Assembly (NCBI RefSeq): GCF_000812565.1 | Contig: NZ_JTAM01000003.1 | Location: 246,387 to 310,386 of the forward strand | Origin: Flammeovirga sp. OC4 | GTDB taxonomy: Bacteria; Bacteroidota; Bacteroidia; Cytophagales; Flammeovirgaceae | Direction: 5' to 3' | DNA: 64,000 nt | Shown here: piece after piece, positions 43,061 through 52,418 of the stretch | Numbering within the stretch: the first letter of the stretch is position 1 | Layout of the letters: each line of letters opens with the position of its first letter | Notes under the pieces: model-generated | Databases searched by the model: none | What the model saw: the letters and a program-made list of their open reading frames with translations, nothing else | What the model was told of the DNA's origin: nothing | Made by a program: the position numbers and the translations under genes

Positions 43061-45328
43061 TTATAATGCATTCATCGGAATAGAACTCGACACACCTAAT
43101 TGTTTATTTGGCGTGTTTGTCATTTCAAACTCTACTACTCCTCCACTCATAATCTCTTGATGAGTGATATATAAACGATCTATCGATTGACCGTTTAATA
43201 TGATTTTATTGATATACTTATTCTCTTTTGATACGTTATTAGCAACTACTTTAAATTCTTTTCCGTTCGAAGTTTTCATGACTGCTTCTTCAAAAATTGG
43301 AGTACCAATCACATATATTCCTTGAGCAGGGTTTACGGGGTAAAAACCTAGGCTACTGAATACATACCATGCTGAAATCTGACCACAATCCTCGTTTCCA
43401 CTGATTCCCTCAGGAGTATTATCATATTGTGTAAACAGAATCTCGTGTATTTTCTCTTGTGTTTTCCATGCTTCACCCGCATAGTTGTATAGATAGGCAA
43501 TATGATGCGATGGCTCGTTGCCATGAGCATACTGACCAATTAATCCTGTGATATCTGGAGATATATTATCGCCCGTTAGTTCTGATGAAACTGTAAATAA
43601 TTCATCTAATTTAGAGACAAATGCTTCTTTAGAAGGGAATAAATCAATCAAACCTTGAACATCTTGTAGTACAAACCAACTGTGCTGGTAAGCATTACCC
43701 TCAGTGTAATCGGTATTTTCTCTATGGTTTGCTTCTGCTGGATCAAATGGAGTTCTGAAAGTACCATTCGTCAAGCGTCCTCTCATAAATTCTGTTTCAG
43801 GATCGAAAAGTGGTTTATAACCTTCCGAACGTTTCATGTATTCTGTATATCCCGCATCATCACCGACATGTTTTGCTACCTGAGCAATACACCAATCATC
43901 GTAGGCATATTCTAATGTTTTTGTCACTGACTCCCCACCTTTATCAGATGGTATAAAACCATATTTCTTATACGCTTTCAAATCACGCTCATCTTGCATT
44001 GAAGTCACTTTCATTGCTTCATACACGCGATTTGGATCAATTCCTTCAATTCCCTTTAAAACTGCATCAGCCAAAACAGGCATTGCATGGTATCCAGTCA
44101 TACAGTTGGTTTCATTACCTGCCAATGCCCATACAGGCAGAAGCCCTGTTTCATCAAAGTGCGCTAACATTGAATTGATAAAATCCGCATTTCTTTTTTC
44201 AGACTCAATAATGGTCGATAATGGATGAACCGCTCTGAAAGTATCCCAAAGAGAAAATGTACTGTAGTATCTGAACCCATCTGCGTGATGCAGTTTATGA
44301 TCCGCCCCTTTATAATTTCCTTGTGCATCTGAGTGCGTTACAGGAGCAATTTTTGAATGATATAATGCTGTATAAAAAATCGCTCTTGATTTTTCGTCTT
44401 TCGTTGTAATTTTGATTTGACTTAACGCCTCTTCCCAAACATCACTTGCTTCTTGTTTCTTCAAATCGAAATCGTAACCATTTGCTTCTTGCTCTAAAGC
44501 AACATGAGCACCTTCTAAAGTAGCAGAAGAAACACCTACTGCCGCTGTTACCTGACGTTGATTATCAACATTCTTGAAGAAAATTTGAGCGACTAACCTT
44601 TCTCCTTCCTTTTCTATATTAATTTTCTCGATAGGTTGAGAAAATTTCATTTCGAAATATACTCTTTGATCCTCAGCCCAACCTTTAGAAAGTCTTTCGC
44701 CTTGTACCCTAAAGTCATCAATTTGAGTTAATGATGACTTCGTTACTCCGTCCCAATTGACCGCAAAACCAAGATTGACAATCATCGATGGCTTTTCAGC
44801 TGATTGAGGGTAAGTCCAACGATGAAAACCTACTCTTGTTCCTGTCGTCATCTCAGCTTGAATACCGCTATTTTCTAAAAGTACTGAATAATAACCCGGT
44901 ACTGCTACTTCATTATCATGAGAGTAACGCTGTGTATAAGGTAATTTCTCACGATTTTGTTCCATTGGATCCAACTGATGTTCTTTTTCAGTAGGTAAAA
45001 CAATCAAATCATTTAAATCACCAATACCTGTACCGCTCAAGTGCAGATGACCAAAACCAATAAGTAATGAATCTGAGATATGATAACCACTGACCCAATC
45101 CCAGCCACTTACACCATTGATAGGGCTACACTGCACTCCACCATAAGGCAAAGTTGCACCAGGGAAAGTATGTCCATGCTCACCTGTGCCGATCAAAGGG
45201 TCTACAAAATCTACAAGTTTTTGATGTGATGCCTGTTTCGGCACTTCAGAAGTACATGCACTCATCACAACCAACGGCGTGAAAGCAATGACTTTTAAGC
45301 TATTTTTGATGTATTTTAAGATCGACAC
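43061..45328 (-). CDS. GH92 alpha-mannosidase
   Basis: 755 residues, with GTG start at 45328 and a lipoprotein signal (LVVMSAC). GH92 features: FVDPLIGTGEHGHTFPGATLPYG, SGYHISDSLLIGFGHLHLSGTGIGD (in parts), FRAVHPLSTI, ALAGNETNCMTGYHA, HGNEPSHHIAYLYNYAG, and the acid-bearing GNEDCGQISAWYVFSSLGFYPV. Members are Ca-dependent inverting exo-mannosidases, mostly alpha-1,2 or alpha-1,3, acting on high-mannose N-glycans and mannans. Tandem AAAACATGCA units and a -7 element lie upstream, so it likely has its own promoter controlled by the DeoR-type protein. Confidence 0.94.
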   Translation of the reverse strand: MSILKYIKNSLKVIAFTPLVVMSACTSEVPKQASHQKLVDFVDPLIGTGEHGHTFPGATLPYGGVQCSPINGVSGWDWVSGYHISDSLLIGFGHLHLSGTGIGDLNDLIVLPTEKEHQLDPMEQNREKLPYTQRYSHDNEVAVPGYYSVLLENSGIQAEMTTGTRVGFHRWTYPQSAEKPSMIVNLGFAVNWDGVTKSSLTQIDDFRVQGERLSKGWAEDQRVYFEMKFSQPIEKINIEKEGERLVAQIFFKNVDNQRQVTAAVGVSSATLEGAHVALEQEANGYDFDLKKQEASDVWEEALSQIKITTKDEKSRAIFYTALYHSKIAPVTHSDAQGNYKGADHKLHHADGFRYYSTFSLWDTFRAVHPLSTIIESEKRNADFINSMLAHFDETGLLPVWALAGNETNCMTGYHAMPVLADAVLKGIEGIDPNRVYEAMKVTSMQDERDLKAYKKYGFIPSDKGGESVTKTLEYAYDDWCIAQVAKHVGDDAGYTEYMKRSEGYKPLFDPETEFMRGRLTNGTFRTPFDPAEANHRENTDYTEGNAYQHSWFVLQDVQGLIDLFPSKEAFVSKLDELFTVSSELTGDNISPDITGLIGQYAHGNEPSHHIAYLYNYAGEAWKTQEKIHEILFTQYDNTPEGISGNEDCGQISAWYVFSSLGFYPVNPAQGIYVIGTPIFEEAVMKTSNGKEFKVVANNVSKENKYINKIILNGQSIDRLYITHQEIMSGGVVEFEMTNTPNKQLGVSSSIPMNAL

Positions 45329-45389
45329 GGCAATTAATTTAAAGTATGATTAATAAAGGTTCGGTTATCATAAAGTGTTCTTTATACAG

Positions 45390-45443
45390 CAAAAATAAAA
45401 AAAAACAGAGACATTCATGCATTAAAACATGCAAAAACATGCA
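45390..45443 (-). promoter_or_regulatory. GH92 promoter with tandem AAAACATGCA operator
   Basis: On the minus strand TATTTTTGC at 45389-45397 matches TAnnTTTGC. Upstream, over the -33 zone, lie AAAACATGCA at 45424-45433 and again at 45434-45443 (read on the plus strand), preceded by TTCATGCATT at 45414-45423. The same kind of units lie before deoR. Confidence 0.6.
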
Positions 45444-45638
45444 TTCATTTCTTAACCTTTGCAAACAAGTCGACAATATCTAAATGTAATAGAGTATACA
45501 CTTTAAAAACTAGATAGAATACAAGTAAAATAGGTATCAACTCACAAAACAACGCAAGTAAAAGTGAGAATATTACGCAATACCCAATTGGGAATCAAGC
45601 GATAAAAGAAGAACTATCTAATCCAACCTGAACAAAAA

Positions 45639-45665
45639 GAGGTTCAATATAGTATATTGAACCTC
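45639..45665 (-). terminator. Terminator of the SusC-SusD unit
   Basis: GAGGTTCAATAT and ATATTGAACCTC form a perfect 12-bp stem with a 3-base loop, followed on the minus strand by TTTTTGTTC. It isolates susCD from GH92. Confidence 0.93.
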
Positions 45666-45721
45666 ATGATTATGCGTTTATTTATTAGCTTATTCGTATT
45701 CCTGATAAATCAGGGTTCGCG

Positions 45722-47590
45722 TTATCTTTTGCTACACCACTGCGGAACTGCAATGAAGTGAATCGCTTCACTTGTGCCTGTTTCCTGTCTTTGTCTTTTG
45801 ATTGCTTCTTCGGCATTTGTACCGTTTGCATTCAATTCAGAACCAGGATAAGGGAATCTGTAAGGACGAATACCACCTGTAGAACCACCTGTATGTAATA
45901 GTACAGTCTCAGTTCCTGTAACAACTGCATCATCGTTCGTTAAAGGATCTTTATCGTAAACCGGAAGAGGGAAATCCATCTGCGTAGAAGTTAGGTTACG
46001 GTTCACAAATGAAGGCATTCCTGTTCTTGTCACTAAAGAGAAAGCATTTACACAATCACCTGTTAAAGAAGCCCAGTGTTCCGTGATTACAAGTTCTCTT
46101 TTCGCTTCTAGATCCGGTGCGGCATTATATCTATCCATTACACCCTGTACATATTTTAATTTGTTATCAAGGTGACTGTAAGCTGGATTAGTTTGTTTTT
46201 TATAGATATCTACAAATGCATCCTCTAAAGTACCACCTTTGAAACCAACTGCATCATATTTTGATAAAGCAAGTTCTACTGCATTTGATAAAGCGTTGGG
46301 ATCACTTACACCGTACGAAGGAATTGTTGAAGCTTCTGCGATATAGAACATTACCTCATCGGCACCTAAAATAATTGTTGGAGCCACTGCGTTGAATACT
46401 TCTGGTGAAATTGCAGCCAATGTCATGAATTGACCTTCATCCGCAATTTGCTGTGTTCTGTTAGCCCAGAAATCAATATGTTGATTGGCTTGACCTTCTA
46501 CTTTATATAGCGAACGTGTACCATCTGAAGTAGATCCTAAACGTAAACCTCTAAAATGTACTTTATTGAATACACCTGGCTCATTGGTTTGTGCAACTGC
46601 AAATGGATCAAAGTCTTTATACACTGATACATCGGTATAAGCTTCAGTTGAAGAGCTTGAGTAATCCAAATGGCAAGCTAAACGGAAAATACGAGGATCT
46701 TCGTTTTTCTGCATGTATTCCAACAATTCTGGTGAGAAGTAATTCCCTGAGAAACCACCTACAAGAGAGTTGTTTGCAATACCATAACCATTGACGGTAG
46801 AACCCCAAGCACCCCCTTCATTGGTATGGTGAATGACAGGAGCTACATTCCAAGAATCGATATAATCATTAGTATCATAACCCAAGTGGAAAATTTCAGC
46901 TCCACGTGTTGGATTAGCTTCAGACATCATCATACCAATTTTGATGTATAAAGAGTGGATGATTTTGATATAAACTTCTTTATATGGCAACCCTACTCTG
47001 TAAGCGTCATAATCAGCTAGGCGCTCTACTTTTGAAATGTATTCTTTCGCTTCTTTCAAGTCCTCCACCATCATTTCAAATACATCTTCCTGACGGTCAT
47101 AAGCAGGGTAGTAAATACCTTCTGTATAACCTTTACCTGCAGTAGAGTAAGGAATATCACCATAAAGCTGAGTGGCACGTAATTGATTGATGACATTGAC
47201 TACGGTAAATCTTCCGTATTCTGCCATTGCCTCGTCGCTACCATCTTCTTTCAATCGTTGCTTTGAATCCTCAATATTACGGATCATATCACGATATAAG
47301 TTTTCAAAGAATGCTCCAGTATATTCACCATTCTCACCAAAGCCAGAACCTGTTCCAATGTAAGTAGATGAAATACCAGACATAGGACCTGTCATGATGA
47401 TGGATGTTCTCCATCCTTCATGTCCATTTGAATAAGCCTTTGTTTGAGTGAATGGTAAGATATGCTTCACGTTCAAGTCGGTACTTTTCCAAGGATCTTG
47501 GTTCATTTCCTCGAAATTGTGGGTACACCCTGTATTTAAAAGTGAAGATACACCAATTGAAGCGGCGATTAATATATTTTTAAGTTTCAT
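45722..47590 (-). CDS. SusD/RagB-family surface glycan-binding lipoprotein
   Basis: 622 residues with a lipoprotein signal (SSLLNTGC). The start of the mature part (THNFEEMNQDPWKSTD) and the helix pairs such as YGRFTVVNVINQLRATQLYGDIPYS are typical of the SusD-like group 2. ADEVMFYIAEAS near residue 415 matches the conserved helix of this family. It binds glycan at the outer membrane and forms a lid on the SusC porin encoded 7 bases upstream. The likely ligand is a mannose-rich N-glycan, by context. Confidence 0.93.
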   Translation of the reverse strand: MKLKNILIAASIGVSSLLNTGCTHNFEEMNQDPWKSTDLNVKHILPFTQTKAYSNGHEGWRTSIIMTGPMSGISSTYIGTGSGFGENGEYTGAFFENLYRDMIRNIEDSKQRLKEDGSDEAMAEYGRFTVVNVINQLRATQLYGDIPYSTAGKGYTEGIYYPAYDRQEDVFEMMVEDLKEAKEYISKVERLADYDAYRVGLPYKEVYIKIIHSLYIKIGMMMSEANPTRGAEIFHLGYDTNDYIDSWNVAPVIHHTNEGGAWGSTVNGYGIANNSLVGGFSGNYFSPELLEYMQKNEDPRIFRLACHLDYSSSSTEAYTDVSVYKDFDPFAVAQTNEPGVFNKVHFRGLRLGSTSDGTRSLYKVEGQANQHIDFWANRTQQIADEGQFMTLAAISPEVFNAVAPTIILGADEVMFYIAEASTIPSYGVSDPNALSNAVELALSKYDAVGFKGGTLEDAFVDIYKKQTNPAYSHLDNKLKYVQGVMDRYNAAPDLEAKRELVITEHWASLTGDCVNAFSLVTRTGMPSFVNRNLTSTQMDFPLPVYDKDPLTNDDAVVTGTETVLLHTGGSTGGIRPYRFPYPGSELNANGTNAEEAIKRQRQETGTSEAIHFIAVPQWCSKR

Positions 47591-47597
47591 TTGTCTC

Positions 47598-50500
47598 TTA
47601 GAAATTAGCGTTTAACTTGAAAGTGAAAGTTCTAGGTAAAGCCATTGTTGAAGCTTCGATACCTTGTGCGTTGCCTGCTGAGAATGATGCTTCTGGATCA
47701 AAGTTGTCATTGTTTCTCCACAAGTAACCAACGTTGAATGCTGAAGCAGAAAGGTTCACATTCTTGATGAAAATGTTTTCCATCCAGTGTTGAGGCAACA
47801 TGTAATTTACTGATACTTCACGAAGTTTGATAAATGACGCATCATACATGAAGTGATCTGCTTTTGCTGAAGCATAGTATAATTCAGGGTTTACATTACC
47901 TTCGAAAGTTACATACTCAGGATTACCCTCTGCATCTGTAACTGGCACACCATTGCCATCTAATTTAGCAGTTACTAAACCACCTGGATTCCAGAAGCCG
48001 TCTCCTTTATTCCACTCTTCTCTACCTTCTATTGTATCTAAATGCTTACCATTTGAGTACATCGCTGCATTTGTTGTTGAGTAAACATCTCCTCCAAATT
48101 TACCGTCAATCAAAATAGTTAATGATACATTTTTGTAACGGAAAGTGTTTCTAAAACCTGCCATCCATGGCTGAACACCATTACCAATAATGGATGGAGT
48201 ATCTTCTGCTAGAATTACCCCTTCAGGGTTCACAACAATATTACCGTTTCCATCTCTTAATGTTTTACGACTTACAATTGCCCCATATGCTTCACCAGGA
48301 ATTGCTTGGATTGTTCCTTGCTCATTTAAAGAATAGAACTCTACACCTTCTGTCAATGACACGACTTCATTGTAGTTATAAGCAGCATTGATAGCTGTAG
48401 TCCAGTTAAAGTTTGGCTTGTCAATTACTTTATAGTTCATGGCCATTTCCCAACCTTCGTTAAGGATTTCACCTGCATTAATAATTAACTGTGCATAACC
48501 TGACGACTGAGAAATGTTTACTGGTAAAATTTGATTCACCGAAACAGCCTTGTAGCGAGCAATATCAATTCCTAAACGATCATTAAATAACCTTAAGTCT
48601 AAACCAAATTCTGTAGAAGTCTGCATCGAAGGCTTCAAATTATTATTAGGTATAACTCTGTTACTAATTTCACCATAAACAAGATTACCAGGCATATTGA
48701 AACGGTGAATAGTGTATTGTTGATGTAGCATATATGGATCTGTATCACTACCAACTTTTGCCCAGTTAGCTCTAATTTTACCAAATGTCAACCATTCAGG
48801 TGTGTCCCAATCCATATCAGAGAATACCCAAGTACCAGAAACTGATGGGTACAGGAATGAATTACTATGAAGTGGCAATGTTGACGACCAGTCGTTTCTT
48901 ACTGAAGCATCTAAGAATAAATAGCCATTGTACCCAATAGAACCCATAGCATACACGGAGTTAATCTGTTTTTCGTATGTTCTCATATCCATCAATACAG
49001 ACTGACCAGCAGTTGGGTTTTGAAAATCAGGTGATGCAAATGTAGAAGATCCTACATCTTGTGAATTTCTAATCACATGCATTTTAGAAGCACCAGCATT
49101 TACATTAATATCAAAATCACCTACTTTTTTATGGTATGTTACTAAGAAATCATAGTTTGATTCCATCTCTTTGTAGTTTCTTTTGAAAGCTCGTCCATCA
49201 CTGTTCAAAGCTCCACCCCATGCATCTAAAACATCTTGAGTAAAATCGTTATAATCAATACCTGCACGACCCATTATTTTTAAATCATTTGTAATTTCAT
49301 ACGTCACTGATGTCATTGCATTGATACGGTCAAGGTTATCTTGGTTATAACTTTCTCTTAAGTTAAAGAAGATGTTTGAACCATTATCATTGTATCCGTA
49401 AGATCTCCCGTCTTCGTCCTTATGTTGTGCGCTTAACCAGTTAATAGAAGTAGTTGAAGGCAGTCCCATTAGGAAGTTCATTGTTGAACCATATCCTCCA
49501 CCATTCTTCAAACGGTTATATCCTTTGGCATTCGAATAGTTCATTCGACCATCAACCTTCAATTTCTTTGCTATCTCAGTATTTCCTTTGATAGAGAAAG
49601 TATTTCTCTTATAAGTAGAAGATTCTACCATTGCTTCGTTATTCATATTCGAATAAGAAAATCTTAATGATGATTTCTCATTGGAAGTATAAGCACTCAC
49701 TGACGTGTTTGATGTAATCCCTGTCTTATAAAAGTCGCGGTAGTTATTAAAATACTGCAACTTATGTGCTATCTGTTCGTCTTCTGGAAGTCCTGAATTG
49801 AAATAATAGAATTTACTGTCCTGACCTTGAATTCTAGGACCCCACATTGCAGTAGCTGACTTTGGATCACCAGTAATGTCTCCCATAGAACCTGCACCAT
49901 ATTGTTTTTGTTCATTAGGGGTAATACCTAATACATCTAAGGAAATAGACTGTGAAAAATCAACACCTGATTTTTGTCCTTTTCCTGATTTAGTAGCAAT
50001 TAATACCACACCGTTAATTGCTCTTGAGCCATACAATGCTGTAGCTGAACCACCTTTCAATACATTGATTGATTCAATATCATCTGGGTTTAAAGATGAT
50101 AAACCATCACCTGAAGAAATATCTCCTTCATAACCTTCACCTCCATCTTTAAATGTAGAGTTAGACATTGGTACACCATCAATAACATAAAGTGGTTGGT
50201 TATTACCATCTAGGTTTGCAGCACCACGAATCACTACTCTTGATGATGAACCTGCACCATTAGCGGGTGCAATTTGTACACCTGCAACTTGACCAGCTAA
50301 CGAGTTCATCATGTTACCAGTCGCTGTTGCAGCATCTGCCATATCTTCAGCTTTTACACCTTGAACAGCATAACCAAGAGATCTTTCTTCTCTTTCAATA
50401 CCCAAAGCGGTCACTACAACCTCTTCAAGCTGTTCAGCATCAACTTGTAAATTAATATCGATTTTTGATTGTGAATTCACAACAACCTCTTGTGATTGAT

Positions 50501-50732
50501 AACCCACAAAAGAAAATACTAATGTATTCTGTCCCTCAGAGAGTTGGAGGATATACTTACCATCAAAGTCGGTAACAGATCCAACATTTGTCCCTTTCAC
50601 TAAGACGTTAACACCAGGAAGAGGCGAATTATCAGAGGCGTCTTTAACTATACCGGTTACAGCTCGATCTTGAGCATAGGCGTTACTCAACACCAAAAAG
50701 GTGCTCAATAACAGTAGTAAACATTTTCTCAT
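47598..50732 (-). CDS. SusC/RagA-family TonB-dependent outer membrane transporter
   Basis: 1044 residues. Signal peptide (LSNAYAQ), then a carboxypeptidase-D regulatory-like domain (TGIVKDASDNSPLPGVNVLVKGT, read in parts), then LEEVVVTALGIEREERSLGYAVQ, the conserved linker of SusC proteins. The plug domain has VVIRGAANLDGNNQPLYVIDGVPM and LKGGSATALYGSRAINGVV. The rest is the 22-strand barrel, ending TFKLNANF with the terminal Phe used for BAM recognition. It imports oligosaccharides with energy from TonB. It is the first gene of the susCD unit; no anti-sigma or hybrid two-component gene is attached. Confidence 0.95.
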   Translation of the reverse strand: MRKCLLLLLSTFLVLSNAYAQDRAVTGIVKDASDNSPLPGVNVLVKGTNVGSVTDFDGKYILQLSEGQNTLVFSFVGYQSQEVVVNSQSKIDINLQVDAEQLEEVVVTALGIEREERSLGYAVQGVKAEDMADAATATGNMMNSLAGQVAGVQIAPANGAGSSSRVVIRGAANLDGNNQPLYVIDGVPMSNSTFKDGGEGYEGDISSGDGLSSLNPDDIESINVLKGGSATALYGSRAINGVVLIATKSGKGQKSGVDFSQSISLDVLGITPNEQKQYGAGSMGDITGDPKSATAMWGPRIQGQDSKFYYFNSGLPEDEQIAHKLQYFNNYRDFYKTGITSNTSVSAYTSNEKSSLRFSYSNMNNEAMVESSTYKRNTFSIKGNTEIAKKLKVDGRMNYSNAKGYNRLKNGGGYGSTMNFLMGLPSTTSINWLSAQHKDEDGRSYGYNDNGSNIFFNLRESYNQDNLDRINAMTSVTYEITNDLKIMGRAGIDYNDFTQDVLDAWGGALNSDGRAFKRNYKEMESNYDFLVTYHKKVGDFDINVNAGASKMHVIRNSQDVGSSTFASPDFQNPTAGQSVLMDMRTYEKQINSVYAMGSIGYNGYLFLDASVRNDWSSTLPLHSNSFLYPSVSGTWVFSDMDWDTPEWLTFGKIRANWAKVGSDTDPYMLHQQYTIHRFNMPGNLVYGEISNRVIPNNNLKPSMQTSTEFGLDLRLFNDRLGIDIARYKAVSVNQILPVNISQSSGYAQLIINAGEILNEGWEMAMNYKVIDKPNFNWTTAINAAYNYNEVVSLTEGVEFYSLNEQGTIQAIPGEAYGAIVSRKTLRDGNGNIVVNPEGVILAEDTPSIIGNGVQPWMAGFRNTFRYKNVSLTILIDGKFGGDVYSTTNAAMYSNGKHLDTIEGREEWNKGDGFWNPGGLVTAKLDGNGVPVTDAEGNPEYVTFEGNVNPELYYASAKADHFMYDASFIKLREVSVNYMLPQHWMENIFIKNVNLSASAFNVGYLWRNNDNFDPEASFSAGNAQGIEASTMALPRTFTFKLNANF

Positions 50733-51307
50733 GTTTCTCGAATAAATAGATTAGATACGAAAATAAAGTTTGTAACAGAAAGCGTAGAGCGTCCTCCTCA
50801 CTTAATGTCTAGTTCTTAACTTGAGGCTGACTACATTTTCAAACAGCACATAACGAACAGTGATCATTGAATAAGATTCAACCTCAAGTGATTGGTTTTT
50901 TGGTAAATTTTCTATTGATTAATGCATAAAGTATACGGCAATGCTCAATAAATGAAATTGAAGGGCTTCAATTCATAAAGAACAAGGTTTTGGAGATTGT
51001 TATCTCCGCCACTATTCCATAAACTCCATTGATGAAATTGTTTGAAATCAGTTTAACGAATAGAAAATTGATACTCAGATTTTATTTAATTACGAATAGA
51101 TAAATTTGTAAATTTTATAAACTTAGTGTTATAATTTATGATTAGATTATAATGTTGTTGTCGTGTTTATTAATAGTCTGTCATTTCATTTATTAGCTAT
51201 AATTTGATAATAAATGAATGAAGAACATTAATTTAAGGATGTAGATTGATAAAAGACTGTTATGTTAGTATAATTCATTTCGCTTCACGCTTCAAGTTGA
51301 TTCCGTA
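50733..51307. other. 575-base stretch between deoR and susC
   Basis: It holds two small inverted repeats, AATTGAAG-GG-CTTCAATT (50956-50973) and GGAGAT-TGTT-ATCTCC (50992-51007). They may end deoR transcripts or shape the susC leader. A near-match to the -7 element (minus strand TATTTTCG, 50758-50765) is the best promoter candidate for susC. No gene is seen. Confidence 0.5.
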
Positions 51308-52090
51308 TCAAATCACCTCTACCCCTTCATGAACGAAAGGTTTTAAAATTTCTGAGGTTGGATTTAATTCCGTAATAATCGTATTGACGTGTTTTAGCTT
51401 CACTCCTAAGAAAGGTTGTGCAGTCATCAACTTATCTGAAGTTGCCACCGAAATCACCTTTCTAGAAGCATTCGCCATTGCGCCTTTCACTTCTACTTCT
51501 TCTCTATCAATATCAGTAATACCACGGTTTATATCGATGCTTCTTGTACCCATAAAACACAAATCTGCTTTTATGTCGGATAACTCATTGATTACAGAAT
51601 AACCAACAGTGACCAAAGCATTTGGAAGTAATTTACCTCCCAAGAAATAAACATCAAGGAAACGATAAGGAGCCAGACTTGTAGCAATAGGCAAACAGTT
51701 TGTGATAATGGTCGCTTTCAAGTCTTTTGGCAACTTTTTCGTGATTTCCAGGTTTGTAGTACCACCGTCAATCAAGATCACTAAATCATCTTTAATCAAT
51801 GAAATAGCCTTATCTGCAATTACTTCTTTTTTAGCCTTAGAATAGACTTCTCTATCTTCATAACTAAATGGAATGTAAGATGAAACATCAGAATGCTCAT
51901 CAGTGCTGTCCGCATTTTTAACGGCCCCACCATGTACTCTTCTGATTTTTCCAGAATCAGACAACTCTCTTAAGTCTCTTCTAATTGTATCTTCCGATAC
52001 GTTCAATGAGATACTTAATTCAGATGATAAAACTTTATTGTTTTTTCTGATTTCATCTAAAATAAATTGTTGTCTTTCTTCTTTTAGCAT
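51308..52090 (-). CDS. DeoR/GlpR-family transcriptional regulator
   Basis: 260 residues, the usual family length. The N-terminal winged HTH reads MLKEERQQFILDEIRKNNKVLSSELSISLNVSEDTIRRDLREL in parts, with the SEDTIRRDL recognition helix and KIRRVHGGA wing. The C-terminal DeoR sugar-phosphate sensor domain has VILIDGGTTNLEITKKL, TIITNCLPIA, YFLGGKL, CFMGTRSID, GITDIDREEVEVKGAM, and ISVATSDKL. Members respond to phosphorylated sugars. It is most likely a repressor of the N-glycan genes, sensing a sugar phosphate such as mannose-6-phosphate or GlcNAc-6-phosphate; the ligand is a guess. Confidence 0.92.
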   Translation of the reverse strand: MLKEERQQFILDEIRKNNKVLSSELSISLNVSEDTIRRDLRELSDSGKIRRVHGGAVKNADSTDEHSDVSSYIPFSYEDREVYSKAKKEVIADKAISLIKDDLVILIDGGTTNLEITKKLPKDLKATIITNCLPIATSLAPYRFLDVYFLGGKLLPNALVTVGYSVINELSDIKADLCFMGTRSIDINRGITDIDREEVEVKGAMANASRKVISVATSDKLMTAQPFLGVKLKHVNTIITELNPTSEILKPFVHEGVEVI

Positions 52091-52132
52091 TTTTAATTGT
52101 GGCTAGATGAATAAAGTGTTTTGACTACACCA

Positions 52133-52164
52133 CAAACATATAAAAACACGCACAAACACGCAAA
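52133..52164 (-). promoter_or_regulatory. deoR promoter overlapped by tandem operator units
   Basis: On the minus strand TTTG (52161-52164), a 20-base spacer and TATGTTTG (52133-52140) fit the Bacteroidota promoter. On the plus strand, the units CAAACATATA, AAAACACGCA and CAAACACGCA follow at a 10-base step from 52133 to 52162, with a 1-base shift after the first, filling the spacer. Binding there would block transcription, so autorepression is likely. Confidence 0.65.
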
Positions 52165-52273
52165 TTCAATTTGAACTATATTTATTAATAAATGTAAATA
52201 ATTACAACTTTTTAATATAAACTCTTATATAAAGGGTAAAAATGCATAGTTAACGACATCTAATAAAGAATAA

Positions 52274-52358
52274 AAAACATGCAGTTACTGCATCATACAG
52301 CTGAAAACAAGCGATTTATAAAACCCTTAACATCGTCAACAACAAGCAAAAACATGCA
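52274..52358 (-). promoter_or_regulatory. Distal operator units upstream of deoR
   Basis: AAAACATGCA (52274-52283), AAAACAAGCG (52304-52313) and the tandem ACAACAAGCA-AAAACATGCA (52339-52358) repeat the unit seen at the GH92 promoter. They lie 110-225 bases before the deoR -7 element and may support cooperative binding or looping. Confidence 0.5.
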
Positions 52359-52418
52359 GACATAAAAAAAAGAAAAGCATTTCTACTTTTCTTCTTAATA
52401 TATTTTAACAGTTTAAGA

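Larger units (their letters stand above)
45329..45721. other. 393-base stretch with promoter, operator and terminator
   Basis: It holds the GH92 promoter and tandem operator (45390-45443) and the SusD terminator (45639-45665). The part between, 45444-45638, is AT-rich with no gene seen. Confidence 0.65.
52091..52418. other. 328-base deoR upstream region with three operator clusters
   Basis: It holds the deoR promoter with its overlapping 10-base units (52133-52164), a further AAAACATGCA unit at 52274-52283, AAAACAAGCG at 52304-52313, and ACAACAAGCA-AAAACATGCA at 52339-52358. A short T run for the ispH end lies near 52370-52400. No gene is seen. Confidence 0.6.

Noticed and set aside
45412..45443. 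Short tandem repeats that could be the start of a CRISPR array
   Set aside because: The units are 10 bases with no spacers, lie at promoters, and no cas genes are present. An operator explains them better.
51152..51170. An AAACACGACAACAACATT-like match upstream of susC, in the other orientation
   Set aside because: The step is 9 bases and the match to AAAACATGCA is poor, so I do not count it as an operator for susC.
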